In this document: in pieces, positions 35,729 to 44,585 of the stretch
Layout of the letters: each line of letters begins with the position of its first letter
How positions within the stretch are numbered: position 1 is the stretch's first letter
Notes under the pieces: generated by a model
Seen by the model: only the letters and a program-made list of their open reading frames with translations
Database searches by the model: none
What the model was told of the DNA's origin: nothing
Program-made: the position numbers and the translations under genes
From: Streptomyces cellostaticus
GTDB lineage: Bacteria; Actinomycetota; Actinomycetes; Streptomycetales; Streptomycetaceae
Length of the DNA stretch: 64,000 bases
Assembly: GCF_023630175.1 (NCBI RefSeq)
Contig: NZ_JALLIN010000023.1
Location: forward strand, 1-64,000
Direction: 5' to 3'

Positions 35729-35913
35729 GCGCCGACGATCTCGCGGATGCCCGAGTTCCGCTTGAGCCTGTGGACAACTCAAATCAGGGACACGACAAAC
35801 ATGCGGCCGGTGACCGCGGCCGCAGACGGCCTGCCACGGCCCGGGCGCCGTGGATGGCCGTCAGCGGCGACCGTCCCGCCCGGCTGTCGGTCCCGTCCTG
35901 TTGTATGGGACGT

Positions 35914-38079
35914 ATGGAGCACACCAGCAACACGGACCTCCGGGCACGGGCCGACGCCGTCCTCGCCCGGCTCGTCGGGGACACCACCGCCACGGCGCGG
36001 CTGCGCGAGGACCAGTGGCGGGCGATCGAGGCGCTGGTCGCCGACCGGCGCCGGGCCCTGGTCGTGCAGCGCACGGGGTGGGGGAAGTCCGCGGTGTATT
36101 TCGTGGCGACGTCCCTGCTGCGGGCCGGCGGCAGCGGGCCCACGGTGATCGTCTCCCCCCTGCTCGCGCTCATGCGCAACCAGGTGGAGGCCGCGGCCCG
36201 CGCCGGGATCCACGCGCGGACCATCAACTCCGCCAACACCGAGGAGTGGGAGTCCGTCCAGGGCGAGATCGAGCGCGGCGAGGTCGACGTGCTGCTGGTC
36301 AGCCCGGAGCGGCTGAACAACCCCGACTTCCGCGACCAGGTCCTGCCCAAACTCTCCGCCGCGACCGGACTGCTCGTCGTGGACGAGGCCCACTGCATCT
36401 CCGACTGGGGCCACGACTTCCGCCCGGACTACCGCCGCCTGCGCACGATGCTCGGCGACCTCCCGCCCGGTGTCCCCGTGCTGGCCACCACCGCCACGGC
36501 CAACGCACGCGTGACCGCCGACGTGGCCGAGCAGCTCGGCACCGGCGGCAGCTCGAACGCCCTGGTGCTACGGGGTCCGCTGGACCGGGAGAGCCTGAGC
36601 CTCAGCGTGCTGCGCCTGCCGGACGCGGCGCACCGGATGGCATGGCTCGCCGACCACCTCGACGACCTGCCGGGCTCCGGCATCATCTACACGCTCACCG
36701 TGGCGGCCGCCGAGGAGGTCACCGCGTTCCTGCGGCAGCGCGGCCACACCGTCGCCCCGTACACGGGCAGGACGGAGAACGCCGACCGGCAGCAGGCCGA
36801 GGACGATCTGCTCACCAACCGGGTCAAGGCCCTGGTCGCCACGTCGGCGCTCGGCATGGGCTTCGACAAGCCGGACCTCGGGTTCGTGGTGCACCTCGGT
36901 TCGCCGTCCTCCCCCATCGCCTACTACCAGCAGGTCGGCCGCGCCGGCCGTGGCGTGGAGCACGCGGAGGTGCTGCTGCTGCCGGGCAGGGAGGACGAGG
37001 CGATCTGGCAGTACTTCGCCTCGCTCGCCTTCCCTTCCGAGGACCTCGTGCGCCGCACTCTCGACGTCCTCGCCCGCGCCGACGGGCCGCTGTCCCTGCC
37101 GGCCCTGGAACCCCTGGTGGAACTGCGCCGGTCCCGGCTGGAGACCATGCTGAAGGTCCTGGACGTGGACGGAGCGGTGCGCCGGGTCAAGGGCGGCTGG
37201 AGCGCCACCGGGCGACCGTGGTCCTACGACGCCGAGCGGTACGACTGGGTGGCCCGGCAGCGAGGGGCCGAGCAGCAGGCGATGCGCGAGTACGCCTCCA
37301 CCACGGCCTGCCGGATGGAGTTCCTGCAGCGGCAGCTCGACGACGAGGGCGCCAAGCCCTGCGGCCGCTGTGACAACTGCGCGGGAGCGCGCTTCACCGC
37401 CGACACCACGACGGCGGCGCTGGACGCCGCGCGCGTCGACCTCGGCCGTGCCGGAGTCGAGGTGGAGCCCCGGCGCATGTGGCCCACCGGGCTCCCGGCG
37501 ATCGGCATCAACCTCAAGGGCCGCATCACGGCCGCCGAGCAGGCCGCGCCCGGGCGGGCCCTGGGCCGGCTTTCGGACATCGGCTGGGGCAACCGGCTGC
37601 GGCCCCTGCTGGCACCCCGGGCCTCCGACGGGCCCGTACCCGACGACGTGGCGCGAGCCGTGGTGGACGTGCTGGCCGACTGGGCGAAGGGACCGGGCGG
37701 GTGGACGTCGGGGGCGTCCGACGGCCAGGCCCGGCCGGTGGGTGTGGTCACCGTCGCCTCCCGCTCCCGGCCCGCCCTGATCGGCTCCCTGGGCGCGCGC
37801 ATCGCCGAGGTGGGCCGGCTGCCGCTGCTCGGCTCCGTAGAGTACGCCGGGGACGCGCCCCGGGTGCCGCGCAGCAACAGCGCCCAGCGGCTGAAGGCCC
37901 TGGACGGTTCGCTGACGCTGTCGCCGGACCTCGCCGCCGCGCTCGCCGCCGCCGAGGGTCCGGTCCTGCTGGTGGACGACTTCACCGAGACCGGCTGGAC
38001 CCTCGCCGTGGCGGCACGCCTGCTCAGAAGGGCGGGCGCCGAAGGGGTGTTGCCCCTGGTGCTGGCCGTCCAGGGGTGA
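35914..38079 (+). CDS. recQ: RecQ-family DNA helicase with C-terminal phosphoribosyltransferase-like domain
   Basis: A 721-residue superfamily 2 helicase. Motifs: QRTGWGKSAVYF (I), VSPLLALMRNQ (Ia), VVDEAHCISDWGHDFRPDYR (II, DEAH), ATTATAN (III), ATSALGMGFDKPDL (V) and QQVGRAGRG (VI). The RecQ zinc site is C in TTACRM plus PCGRCDNCAG (about 480). After a ~130-residue linker, residues ~590-721 look like a phosphoribosyltransferase fold ending in a PRPP-loop-like LLVDDFTETGWT. No HRDC domain is seen. ATG 35914 has GGGA upstream; ATG 35905 is in frame. It should unwind recombination and replication structures; the PRTase-like tail has no known role. Confidence 0.92.
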   Translation: MEHTSNTDLRARADAVLARLVGDTTATARLREDQWRAIEALVADRRRALVVQRTGWGKSAVYFVATSLLRAGGSGPTVIVSPLLALMRNQVEAAARAGIHARTINSANTEEWESVQGEIERGEVDVLLVSPERLNNPDFRDQVLPKLSAATGLLVVDEAHCISDWGHDFRPDYRRLRTMLGDLPPGVPVLATTATANARVTADVAEQLGTGGSSNALVLRGPLDRESLSLSVLRLPDAAHRMAWLADHLDDLPGSGIIYTLTVAAAEEVTAFLRQRGHTVAPYTGRTENADRQQAEDDLLTNRVKALVATSALGMGFDKPDLGFVVHLGSPSSPIAYYQQVGRAGRGVEHAEVLLLPGREDEAIWQYFASLAFPSEDLVRRTLDVLARADGPLSLPALEPLVELRRSRLETMLKVLDVDGAVRRVKGGWSATGRPWSYDAERYDWVARQRGAEQQAMREYASTTACRMEFLQRQLDDEGAKPCGRCDNCAGARFTADTTTAALDAARVDLGRAGVEVEPRRMWPTGLPAIGINLKGRITAAEQAAPGRALGRLSDIGWGNRLRPLLAPRASDGPVPDDVARAVVDVLADWAKGPGGWTSGASDGQARPVGVVTVASRSRPALIGSLGARIAEVGRLPLLGSVEYAGDAPRVPRSNSAQRLKALDGSLTLSPDLAAALAAAEGPVLLVDDFTETGWTLAVAARLLRRAGAEGVLPLVLAVQG

Positions 38080-38142
38080 CGGTGCACCCCCGCGAGCAGG
38101 GTCGGCACGGCTCGCGGGGCACGGGCGTGCCACGGCGGAGCT

Positions 38143-38170
38143 CCACAGGGGTCTTCAGCACCCCCTGTGG
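38143..38170 (+). terminator. recQ terminator
   Basis: Perfect 9-bp stem (38143-38151 CCACAGGGG, 38162-38170) with a 10-nt loop, 64 bp after the recQ stop. Confidence 0.65.
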
Positions 38171-38364
38171 GTAGGGATATAAGCCACGCACCGCCAGATA
38201 ACCGTCGGCGGCTCCAATTGCTCGTTGCCGCATCCAAGTTCGACAGGAAGAATTGAAGTCCGCTCCCCGCACGGCTCGCCCATGAACCGTGGGCTTCGCC
38301 GCGGTGCGCGCTCCCCCGAATCCGACCTCGCCCGCAGTGTGGGCGCGTAGCCGAAGGGAGGAAC

Positions 38365-38985
38365 GTGACCTTCGGATTCGCCTCGTCCTCGGCGGCCTCC
38401 TTGTCGACGTCCGCGTCCGCCGCTTCCGCCAGTCGCCTGCTCGAGCCCGCGGAGTGGGCATCCGCCGGAATCCCCCTGCTGCGCAACCCCCGTGAGGTTG
38501 TCGGCGGTCTGCACGCCCGCCATCGCCCCCGGCCCTCCACGGCGGTGGTCGCCGTGCTGGATCCGGAGGAACGGCTTTGCGCCAGCGCGTCGTTCGTTCG
38601 GCGCCCCGCGCCGGCCGACGGCTGGATGTTCCGCAACGCGCTGCTGGCCCAGCTCCGCCGGGTCATCCCGCACGACCTGCGGCGCCGTACTCCCGTGCGC
38701 ACCGCGGTGCTGCTCTACTGCCGTGAGGGCGAAGCGCGTTGGACCGAGGAGGACGGCGCCTGGATGTGGGGGCTGCGGGACGCCTGCACGCTGCACGGTC
38801 TGCGCTGCGGGGCCTACATCACCCTGACCGGGGACGGCTGGCAGGTACTCGGGGAGGGACGGGGCGGACGCCACCCGAACGCCCACTCGGAGCCCGACTC
38901 CTTCGCCATGTCGCAGGCACCGCCCCTGCCCCCTCGCACCGGTGGCCCGGTCTCCGAAGTCCTGCGCCGCGTGGCCGCCCGCTGA
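38365..38985 (+). CDS. Conserved hypothetical protein
   Basis: A 206-residue protein without a family I can name. The first ~25 residues are Ser/Ala-rich and low in complexity. The core (~30-155) alternates strands and helices, with a conserved-looking stretch LLYCREGEARWTEEDGAWMWGLRDACTLHGL. The C-terminus is polar. There is no signal peptide or membrane helix. The GTG has GGGAGGAAC directly upstream, which supports a real translated gene, and codon use fits the genome. It stands alone between recQ and a convergent gene; the 272 bp after it hold GC-rich dyads only. Confidence 0.8.
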   Translation: MTFGFASSSAASLSTSASAASASRLLEPAEWASAGIPLLRNPREVVGGLHARHRPRPSTAVVAVLDPEERLCASASFVRRPAPADGWMFRNALLAQLRRVIPHDLRRRTPVRTAVLLYCREGEARWTEEDGAWMWGLRDACTLHGLRCGAYITLTGDGWQVLGEGRGGRHPNAHSEPDSFAMSQAPPLPPRTGGPVSEVLRRVAAR

Positions 38986-39257
38986 CACCGGCCACCCGGG
39001 GCCGGGGGCCGGTACGGCCGTGCGCGCAGCCACCGGCGCACTGTCACCACGGCTGACGGCGGCGCCACCGGCCGCAGCCCTGCTACGGGACCCGCAGGCC
39101 GCCCGGGCCATCGCCGCGAGCGGCCTGCGAGCGGTCCGGCCCACACCTCGGGCGCAGCCGCTGCCGGCCGTCCGGGCATGCCGAAAGCCGCGCCGTGCGA
39201 ATGTCGTCGGAGCGGCCTTCGTCATGCCCGGCCCCCGGGGAGGGGACCGGACGAGTC

Positions 39258-39869
39258 TCAGACGCCCGCGCCCAGCACCGCGTTGATCTGCTGCGGGTCA
39301 CCGCAGACGATCAGCAGCGCACCCGCCCGCGAGTGGGCGACCGGGAGGGCGCTGGCTGCATCGGCGGCGGAGTCGCCGTTGACGGCCACGACGACCACGG
39401 GCCTGGTCGCGGCACGGGCGGCGTGAACGGCGTCCGTGTAGAAGACGTCGTCACCGGCGTCGTGCTGCTTCCAGTAGGCGGCTTCTCCGAAGGACAACTC
39501 GTGCTCCGCCCAGGGATGCTGGGCGCCGGTGGTGATCACCAGCACCTCGCCGGGGGCGCGGCCCGAGTCCAGGAGCAGGTCCACTGCCTCTTCGGCGGCG
39601 TCGAGCGCGCCCTTGGCCGAGGCAGGGATCAACTGGATCTGCGGAGTCGCCGGAGTGGCGGGGGGAGCGGCCGGGCCCGCAGGGGCCGGCTTGGCCGGAG
39701 CCGCGTCGCGTGGAGCGCGCTGCACCGGCGGCGCGGGCCGCGGGGGGCCTGGACGACCGGGGCGGGACGGAGCCGCGGGACGGGGGCCGGGTACGGGGCG
39801 TGGGGTCGGCGCGGTGCGGGGACCCTGGGCACTCTCGTGAATCTGAGGCTCCTCGGGAATGAGAGGCAT
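39258..39869 (-). CDS. Pro-rich protein with UvrD_C-like domain (no ATPase core)
   Basis: A 203-residue protein. The first ~80 residues are Pro/Ala/Arg-rich and probably disordered. The remainder (~85-203) resembles the C-terminal UvrD_C/RecD-type helicase domain: EVLVITTGAQHPWAEHE, DDVFYTDAVHAARAATRPVV, VVVAVNG and GALLIVCGDPQQI. No Walker A or B is present, so it cannot be a helicase by itself. It may be a relic or an interaction module. The start is uncertain: ATG 39869 has a weak ribosome site, and ATG 39920, which would overlap the rnhB stop, is in frame. It follows rnhB on the same strand. Confidence 0.72.
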   Translation of the reverse strand: MPLIPEEPQIHESAQGPRTAPTPRPVPGPRPAAPSRPGRPGPPRPAPPVQRAPRDAAPAKPAPAGPAAPPATPATPQIQLIPASAKGALDAAEEAVDLLLDSGRAPGEVLVITTGAQHPWAEHELSFGEAAYWKQHDAGDDVFYTDAVHAARAATRPVVVVAVNGDSAADAASALPVAHSRAGALLIVCGDPQQINAVLGAGV

Positions 39870-39937
39870 GAGCTGATTTTTATCAAACGTTGGTGCGGCA
39901 CGGTTGGCCGGGTGGCACATCAGTGCGAGCGGAAGGG

Positions 39938-40639
39938 TCAGAAGTCGAAGCCGAGCTGGCCCTCGATCTCCGGAACGCTTCCATCCGCCCGGCCGCGGAC
40001 CTTCTTGAGGTGCCGCCACTGGGGCAGCGCATCAAGATACGCCCACGACAAGCGGTGGTACGGGGTGGGCCCCCGCTCCTCCAGTGCCGCCTTGTGCACG
40101 GGCGACGGATACCCGGCGTTGTCCGCGAATCCGAAGTCTGCATGGTCGACGCCCAGTTCGGCCATCATTTTGTCGCGCTGAACCTTGGCGATCACCGACG
40201 CCGCCGCGACGGCCACGCAGGACCGGTCGCCCTTGACGACCGTGCGCACCTGCCACGGGGCGCCCAGATAGTCGTGCTTGCCGTCGAGGATCACGGCCTC
40301 CGGGCGGACCGGCAGGAGATCCAGGGCACGGACGGCGGCGAGCCGCAGCGCGGCGGTCATCCCCAGGGCGTCGATCTCCTCGGGTGTCGCGTGCCCCAGC
40401 GCATGGGCCGTGACCCACGACTGCAGTATCCCGGCCAGCTCCGTGCGCCGTTTCACGGTCAGCAGCTTGGAGTCGGTCAGCCCCTCGGGCGGCCGACGCA
40501 GTCCGGTGATCGCCGCACAGACGGTGACCGGGCCGGCCCACGCCCCCCTCCCCACCTCGTCGACACCGGCAATGACCTTCGCTCCGGTCGTGGCGCGCAG
40601 GGAGCGCTCGACGGTATGTGTAGGAGGTTCGTACGGCAT
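39938..40639 (-). CDS. rnhB: Ribonuclease HII
   Basis: A 233-residue RNase HII that removes RNA from RNA/DNA hybrids and excises misincorporated ribonucleotides. The acidic catalytic residues are in GVDEVGRGAWAGP (D and E, about 26-27), then LDGKHDYLG (about 119) and DFGFADNAGYPSP (about 166-170). The signature KVQRDKMM is present. The ATG has AGGG upstream. The gene is transcribed with the downstream UvrD_C-like protein. Beyond its start lies the decayed TetR/MFS patch. Confidence 0.94.
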   Translation of the reverse strand: MPYEPPTHTVERSLRATTGAKVIAGVDEVGRGAWAGPVTVCAAITGLRRPPEGLTDSKLLTVKRRTELAGILQSWVTAHALGHATPEEIDALGMTAALRLAAVRALDLLPVRPEAVILDGKHDYLGAPWQVRTVVKGDRSCVAVAAASVIAKVQRDKMMAELGVDHADFGFADNAGYPSPVHKAALEERGPTPYHRLSWAYLDALPQWRHLKKVRGRADGSVPEIEGQLGFDF

Positions 40640-40721
40640 GGCGCCCTAAGGTTACGCCGCCCGCGGGGCCGCGCGACACCCCGGCCCCCGGGATCGGACC
40701 CAGGGACGCCGACGGCCCCGA

Positions 40722-40985
40722 TCAGGCCCCGTGCCGCCCCGGCAGCGGCAGCATCAGCCGGTCGGTCATCTCCTCGAGATCCTGATCGACTCATTCGCTG
40801 GCGCACATCTTCGACCGGTACATCATCATCGCCGGGACGGCGGCGAAGACATCTTTGCCGTCGGCGCCCGGGCGCACTTCCCCCCGCCTGATTCCACGGA
40901 TGACGACCCCGCGGAGCTGCTCGACCAGCCCGTCGAAGCTCACCCCGTGGAAGCGCTCCACCTGCCGCCTGGTCGCATTCGTGAA
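40722..40985 (-). pseudogene. TetR family regulator, C-terminal remnant
   Basis: On the minus strand one frame reads a TetR-type C-terminal domain: VERFHGVSFDGLVEQLRGVV, IRGIRRGEVRPGADG, then DVFAAVPAMMMYRSKMCASE. An in-frame TGA at 40791-40793 sits where a Trp would be expected. The frame then continues DQDLEEMTDRLMLPL to a final stop at 40722. The whole N-terminal DNA-binding half is missing, and another in-frame stop lies at 40986. This is a truncated, nonsense-mutated gene. The homology is by recognition, not by database search. Confidence 0.6.
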
Positions 40986-41030
40986 TCACGGCGCGCAGGG
41001 CGAAACCGGGGCGGGAGAGCGGTCACGACG

Positions 41031-41606
41031 GTGTTCCTGAACAAGGGGTACCCGGGCACGAGCAGGGACGAGGTCGCCGCCCTGGCCGCGGTGTCCAAAC
41101 AGACCGTCTACAAGAACTCCGCCGACACGCAACGGCTGTTCACCGAGATCATCCATGGCGGCCTCGACCGCATCGACGAACTCTTCAGTGACGTCACCGG
41201 TTCACCGGCCGGCCCGCAGGACCTGGAGAAAGACCTCACGGCACGCGCCCGGCAGTTCGTCACCATCCTCACTCAGCCCCGCCTGCTCCAACTGCGAAGG
41301 CTGGTCATCGCCGAGGCCGACCGATTCCCCGAACTCGGGCGCACGTACTACGAACGCGGCCCTGAGCGCGTCCACGCCCTGCTCGCCGAAAGCTTCGAAC
41401 AGCTCGCCGGACGCACACTGCTGGCTCCGGGCGACCCAGTCCTCGCGGCCAACCACCTCACGTGGCTCATCACCTCGATCCCGGTCAACAAGGTCATGTT
41501 CTGCGGCTCCGGCGAACACTTCACCCGCGCCGAACTGGACCACTGCGCCGACGAAGCGGTACGAGTCTTCCTCGCCGCCTACCGCCGGGACACGCAATCC
41601 GCCTGA
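41031..41606 (+). CDS. TetR/AcrR family regulator, 5'-truncated and probably non-functional
   Basis: A 191-residue reading frame beginning at the first usable GTG. The TetR DNA-binding domain lacks its first helix: the sequence enters at TTVFLNKGYPGTSRDEVAAL, followed by AAVSKQTVYKNSADTQRLF. The usual YKHF...K recognition-helix end is altered to YKNSADT. The C-terminal ligand domain (~60-185) looks complete to FLAAYRRDTQSA. No ribosome site precedes the start. The homology begins abruptly just after a reversed TetR remnant, so the 5' end was probably lost in a rearrangement. It could be a pseudogene. An MFS remnant follows, the usual TetR partner. Confidence 0.55.
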   Translation: MFLNKGYPGTSRDEVAALAAVSKQTVYKNSADTQRLFTEIIHGGLDRIDELFSDVTGSPAGPQDLEKDLTARARQFVTILTQPRLLQLRRLVIAEADRFPELGRTYYERGPERVHALLAESFEQLAGRTLLAPGDPVLAANHLTWLITSIPVNKVMFCGSGEHFTRAELDHCADEAVRVFLAAYRRDTQSA

Positions 41607-42080
41607 CGGAGCACACACCGGCGCCTTCTGAAACGATCAGCAAGTGCTCGCACACGGGATCTCTGCGGCCTTCGACCCGGCCGCCGCCATGGCCGTGCTC
41701 GGGCTCCTCACCGCCCGGCTGGTGATCAGGGTCCGCAGGAACGATCTCGAAGCCCTCTCGGGCACGGCGGGCCCGGGCATCGGCCGACCGGCCCGCGGCC
41801 GCGCGGCACGCCGCCGGCCGGACCGCAGCCGGAAGAACGGGACACGCTGCGGTCCGGCCGTCCACACGACCAGGGCCACGGCGATGAACCACGGGACGAG
41901 CACGGCCGGCACACGGATGATCGCCATGCCCCACCCCCTCCCGCGCTCCACCCGGCCCGACCCAGCCGTCGTCCGTGTCGACGCGGAGGACGGCCACTCG
42001 CAGAACGACTCGCGGTCACGCAGAGTTCCCGGCGGGTACGGAGAGTTCACGACTGTCCGTGGCCCGCGGTCGAGCAGCGC
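41607..42080. other. Decayed intergenic patch after the TetR gene
   Basis: These 474 bp hold an MFS C-terminal remnant (about 41644-41770) and otherwise non-coding, GC-rich DNA. A minus-strand frame starting at 41927 (MAIIRVPAVLVPWFIAVALV) has a purine-rich site upstream and one hydrophobic helix. It overlaps the remnant and is poorly supported as a gene. Confidence 0.4.
41644..41770 (+). pseudogene. MFS transporter remnant (C-terminal end only)
   Basis: The frame reads HGISAAFDPAAAMAVLGLL then TARLVIRVRRNDLEALSG, which is the typical last helix and tail of a DHA2-type drug exporter. Nothing of the preceding ~13 helices is present, and the expected stop is lost. Its position after a TetR gene matches the usual regulator-exporter pair. 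Limits are approximate. Confidence 0.5.
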
Positions 42081-42986
42081 TCAGAGTCCCGTCGGCACCC
42101 AGTCGGGCAGTGCCTCGGTCCGCTCCACCCACGGCGCGGGGGGCGTGCCCGCCTTGCCGGAGCCGAGCACACCGCCCACGATCGCGCAGGTCGTGTCCAC
42201 GTCCCCGCCGACCTGGGCGGTCGTCCAGAACGCCGTCTCGAAGTCGGTCAGGGCCCGCGCCGCGGACCAGAGGGCGAACGGGACGGTGTCATGGGCCGAT
42301 GTACGGCGACCGCAGCCCAGCACGGCCGCGACGGTGGCCGGATCGCCGTAGTCGAGCATGTCGCGGGCCCGGCGCAGGCCCGCACCGACCGCGCTTTTCG
42401 GGATGAGCGCGATGACACCGTCGAGGAGCGCCTCGGGGCCGGGCGGGCCGCCCGGTGATGCGGCCAGCGCGGCGGCCGCGGCGACGGCCATCGCGCCCAC
42501 CACGGCCTCGCGGTGCTGGTGCGTGGGATACGCGGAGATCTCCGCCTGGTGGGTCGCCTGCTCGGGGTCGTCGGCGTACCAGGCGCCCAGCGGCGCGATG
42601 CGCATCGCCGCGCCGTTGCCCCAGGACCCCTGCCCGTTGAAGAGGCCGGCCGCCAGTTCACGCCAGTCCTCTCCCTCGCGGACGAGGCGGAGCAGCCGGT
42701 TGACGGCCGGGCCGTAGCCGCGGTCGAAATCGTGGTGCTCGGCGAAGGAACGGGCCAGCGCGTCCTGATCGAGGCGGTGGTGGACGGCCAGGACGGCCAC
42801 GACGGAGCATGCCATCTCCGTGTCGTCGGTCCACTGCCAGAAGCCCGCGGGCGGCTCGCGGCGCTTGAGCAGGGGGTAGTTCGCCGGTACGAAGAACTGC
42901 GAGCCCAGCGCGTCTCCCACCGCCAGTCCGCGCAGGCTGGCCAGGGCACGGTTCAGGCGCTCAGGGGAAGAGGAATCAGCGGTCAT
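42081..42986 (-). CDS. ADP-ribosylglycohydrolase (DraG family)
   Basis: A 301-residue enzyme expected to remove ADP-ribose from proteins, nucleic acids or small molecules. The dinuclear metal-site motifs are complete: GLAVGDALG (about 20), WTDDTEM (about 51), SWGNGAAMRIAPLG (about 119) and VGGDVDTTCAIVGGVLG near the C-terminus. The ATG at 42986 is the only start that keeps the N-terminal helix. It is followed upstream, on the same strand, by a histidine phosphatase gene only 12 bp away, so the two form an operon. The cytoplasmic substrate is unknown; no toxin or ADP-ribosyltransferase gene adjoins. Confidence 0.92.
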   Translation of the reverse strand: MTADSSSPERLNRALASLRGLAVGDALGSQFFVPANYPLLKRREPPAGFWQWTDDTEMACSVVAVLAVHHRLDQDALARSFAEHHDFDRGYGPAVNRLLRLVREGEDWRELAAGLFNGQGSWGNGAAMRIAPLGAWYADDPEQATHQAEISAYPTHQHREAVVGAMAVAAAAALAASPGGPPGPEALLDGVIALIPKSAVGAGLRRARDMLDYGDPATVAAVLGCGRRTSAHDTVPFALWSAARALTDFETAFWTTAQVGGDVDTTCAIVGGVLGSGKAGTPPAPWVERTEALPDWVPTGL

Positions 42987-42998
42987 CGGTCTGCCACT

Positions 42999-43658
42999 CT
43001 ATCGGGAACCCCAGTGCGGCACCGGATCCCGCCATCGCTCGAAGGGCCGGTTCAGGGTGTACTTTCCGTCCTCACCCAGAACGAGCGTCCGCATCTCCGC
43101 GTTCCCGGGATTCGAGAGCGACTCGAATTCCGCCACCGTCCAGTGGAACCAGCGCATACAGAACAGCCGCATCGCGAGCCCGTGCGTCACCAGCAGCACG
43201 TTCGGCGGATGGTCCGGTGCCTCGAAGCTGCGGAACAGACTCTCCAGGAAGCCGCCGACCCGGTCGTAGACGTCGGCGCCGGACTCGCCCTGCGGGAACC
43301 GGAAGAAGAAGTGACCGTAGGCGTCCCGGTACGCCTTCTGCAGGCGCACGTCGTCGCGGTCCTGCCAGTTGCCCCAGTCCTGCTCGCGGAGCCTGGGTTC
43401 CTCGCGGACCCGTATGAGGCCGGGATCGAGATGGAAGGCGCGCAGCGTCTCGTGGGTGCGACGGTACGGGGAGACGTACACGCTCACGCGTTCCCGGCCG
43501 AAGAGCTCCCGGATCTGCTGCCCGGTCTCCCCGGCCTGCCTCCAGCCGCGCTCGGTCAGGGCGAGAGCATGGTCGGGCTCCCGCTCGTACACGGAGTCAT
43601 CAACGTTGCCCCTTGACTCGCCGTGCCGGACAAGGACGATGCGCCGTGGTCGTGCCAT
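42999..43658 (-). CDS. Histidine phosphatase (phosphoglycerate mutase-like) family protein
   Basis: A 219-residue branch-2-type histidine phosphatase. The catalytic RHGE is at residues ~11-14 (RIVLVRHGESRGN). The second Arg lies in SPYRRTHETLRAF, the acidic helper in FPQGESGADVYDRV and the second His in LLVTHGLAMR. The substrate may be a sugar phosphate or nucleotide; a housekeeping mutase role is less likely given the divergent pocket. It is first in an operon with the ADP-ribosylglycohydrolase gene. Confidence 0.92.
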   Translation of the reverse strand: MARPRRIVLVRHGESRGNVDDSVYEREPDHALALTERGWRQAGETGQQIRELFGRERVSVYVSPYRRTHETLRAFHLDPGLIRVREEPRLREQDWGNWQDRDDVRLQKAYRDAYGHFFFRFPQGESGADVYDRVGGFLESLFRSFEAPDHPPNVLLVTHGLAMRLFCMRWFHWTVAEFESLSNPGNAEMRTLVLGEDGKYTLNRPFERWRDPVPHWGSR

Positions 43659-43828
43659 GCCGAAACCCTAGATCGAACGGGGGACGACAGAGCACTCCCA
43701 CGGGCCCCATACGGCGTAGGTCACACCCGCCCGCGCACCGGGGCGCTCACGGGCGCACGATCCCCGTGCCGCTCCGCGTTCGATCCACCACTTTCCGCGA
43801 GCACCGCCCCGTCCTCGATGCGGCCGGT

Positions 43829-44434
43829 TCAGACCGTCCAGGACGGCTCCAGTTCCACGATGTCACCGGTGAGCGCCGCGATGTCCGCCTCCGTCTGGGC
43901 GCGCAGGGCGAGGCGCTCCACCCGCTCGGTGCGGTACTTCCCGTGCTCGGCCGCCGACCGCCACATGGACAGGATGAGGAACTCCTGTTCGGGTGCCTCG
44001 GCGAACATGCCCCGGATCATGCCGGGCGAGCCGGCCATGGCCGGATTCCACACCTTCTCCTGCATGAGCGTGAAGTGCTCCACGCGCTCCTCGCGGACCC
44101 GGCACAGGGCGACGCGGACCAGGTCGGAGTCCGTGAACCGGGGCTCGAAGCCGGTCTTCACGTCGAACCGGTACTCGAACAGTTTGACCTGGGAATCCTT
44201 GAACGTGCCGGACTGGGCGGCCGCCAGGCGGTCGTGCGAGCGGGCCATGAAGGAGTCGTAGAAGGCGCGGCTCTCCCAGAAGGCGAAGAGGTGCGCCACC
44301 CCGGGCCGCTGCCGGCTCCACCCTCCGCCCTGCCCCCGAAAACCCGGCTCCCCCGGAAGCCCCGCCCATTTCCGCTGCCCGCGCTCGAAGCCGCGGCGGT
44401 CCACCACGGTGCAGCGAATCCACTTGACCAGCAC
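43829..44434 (-). CDS. YdbC/DUF4937 family protein
   Basis: A 201-residue protein starting MLVKWIRCTVVDRRGFERGQ. Residues ~1-110 match the DUF4937/YdbC type (QRKWAGLPGEPGF, HLFAFWESRAFYDSFM). The second half repeats a ferredoxin-like alpha/beta monooxygenase (ABM) fold, with VWNPAMAGSPGMIRGMF and EFLILSMWRSAAEHGKY. Proteins of this type are small cytoplasmic dimers of unknown activity. GTG 44434 is used because the conserved residues begin at once; no ribosome site is visible, so the mRNA may be leaderless. It is divergent from the terD-like gene. Confidence 0.82.
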   Translation of the reverse strand: MLVKWIRCTVVDRRGFERGQRKWAGLPGEPGFRGQGGGWSRQRPGVAHLFAFWESRAFYDSFMARSHDRLAAAQSGTFKDSQVKLFEYRFDVKTGFEPRFTDSDLVRVALCRVREERVEHFTLMQEKVWNPAMAGSPGMIRGMFAEAPEQEFLILSMWRSAAEHGKYRTERVERLALRAQTEADIAALTGDIVELEPSWTV

Positions 44435-44585
44435 CGCGCCATCGTAAGGCCACCGGGCACGGCGCCGGTCACCCTCCGGCCGAGATCGCCCGCGCACACT
44501 TCTCGCGCGCGTGGCACGATGAGCAAACGGCCCTGGCTCCAGGGCAGTTGACAGGCATGGCACTACGAGGGGGTGGCGAAGCCCG

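Noticed and set aside
41637..41927. Small minus-strand frame starting MAIIRVPAVLVPWF with one hydrophobic helix
   Set aside because: It overlaps the MFS remnant, has no known family, and its C-terminal half looks like random Arg/Pro-rich reading of GC-rich DNA.
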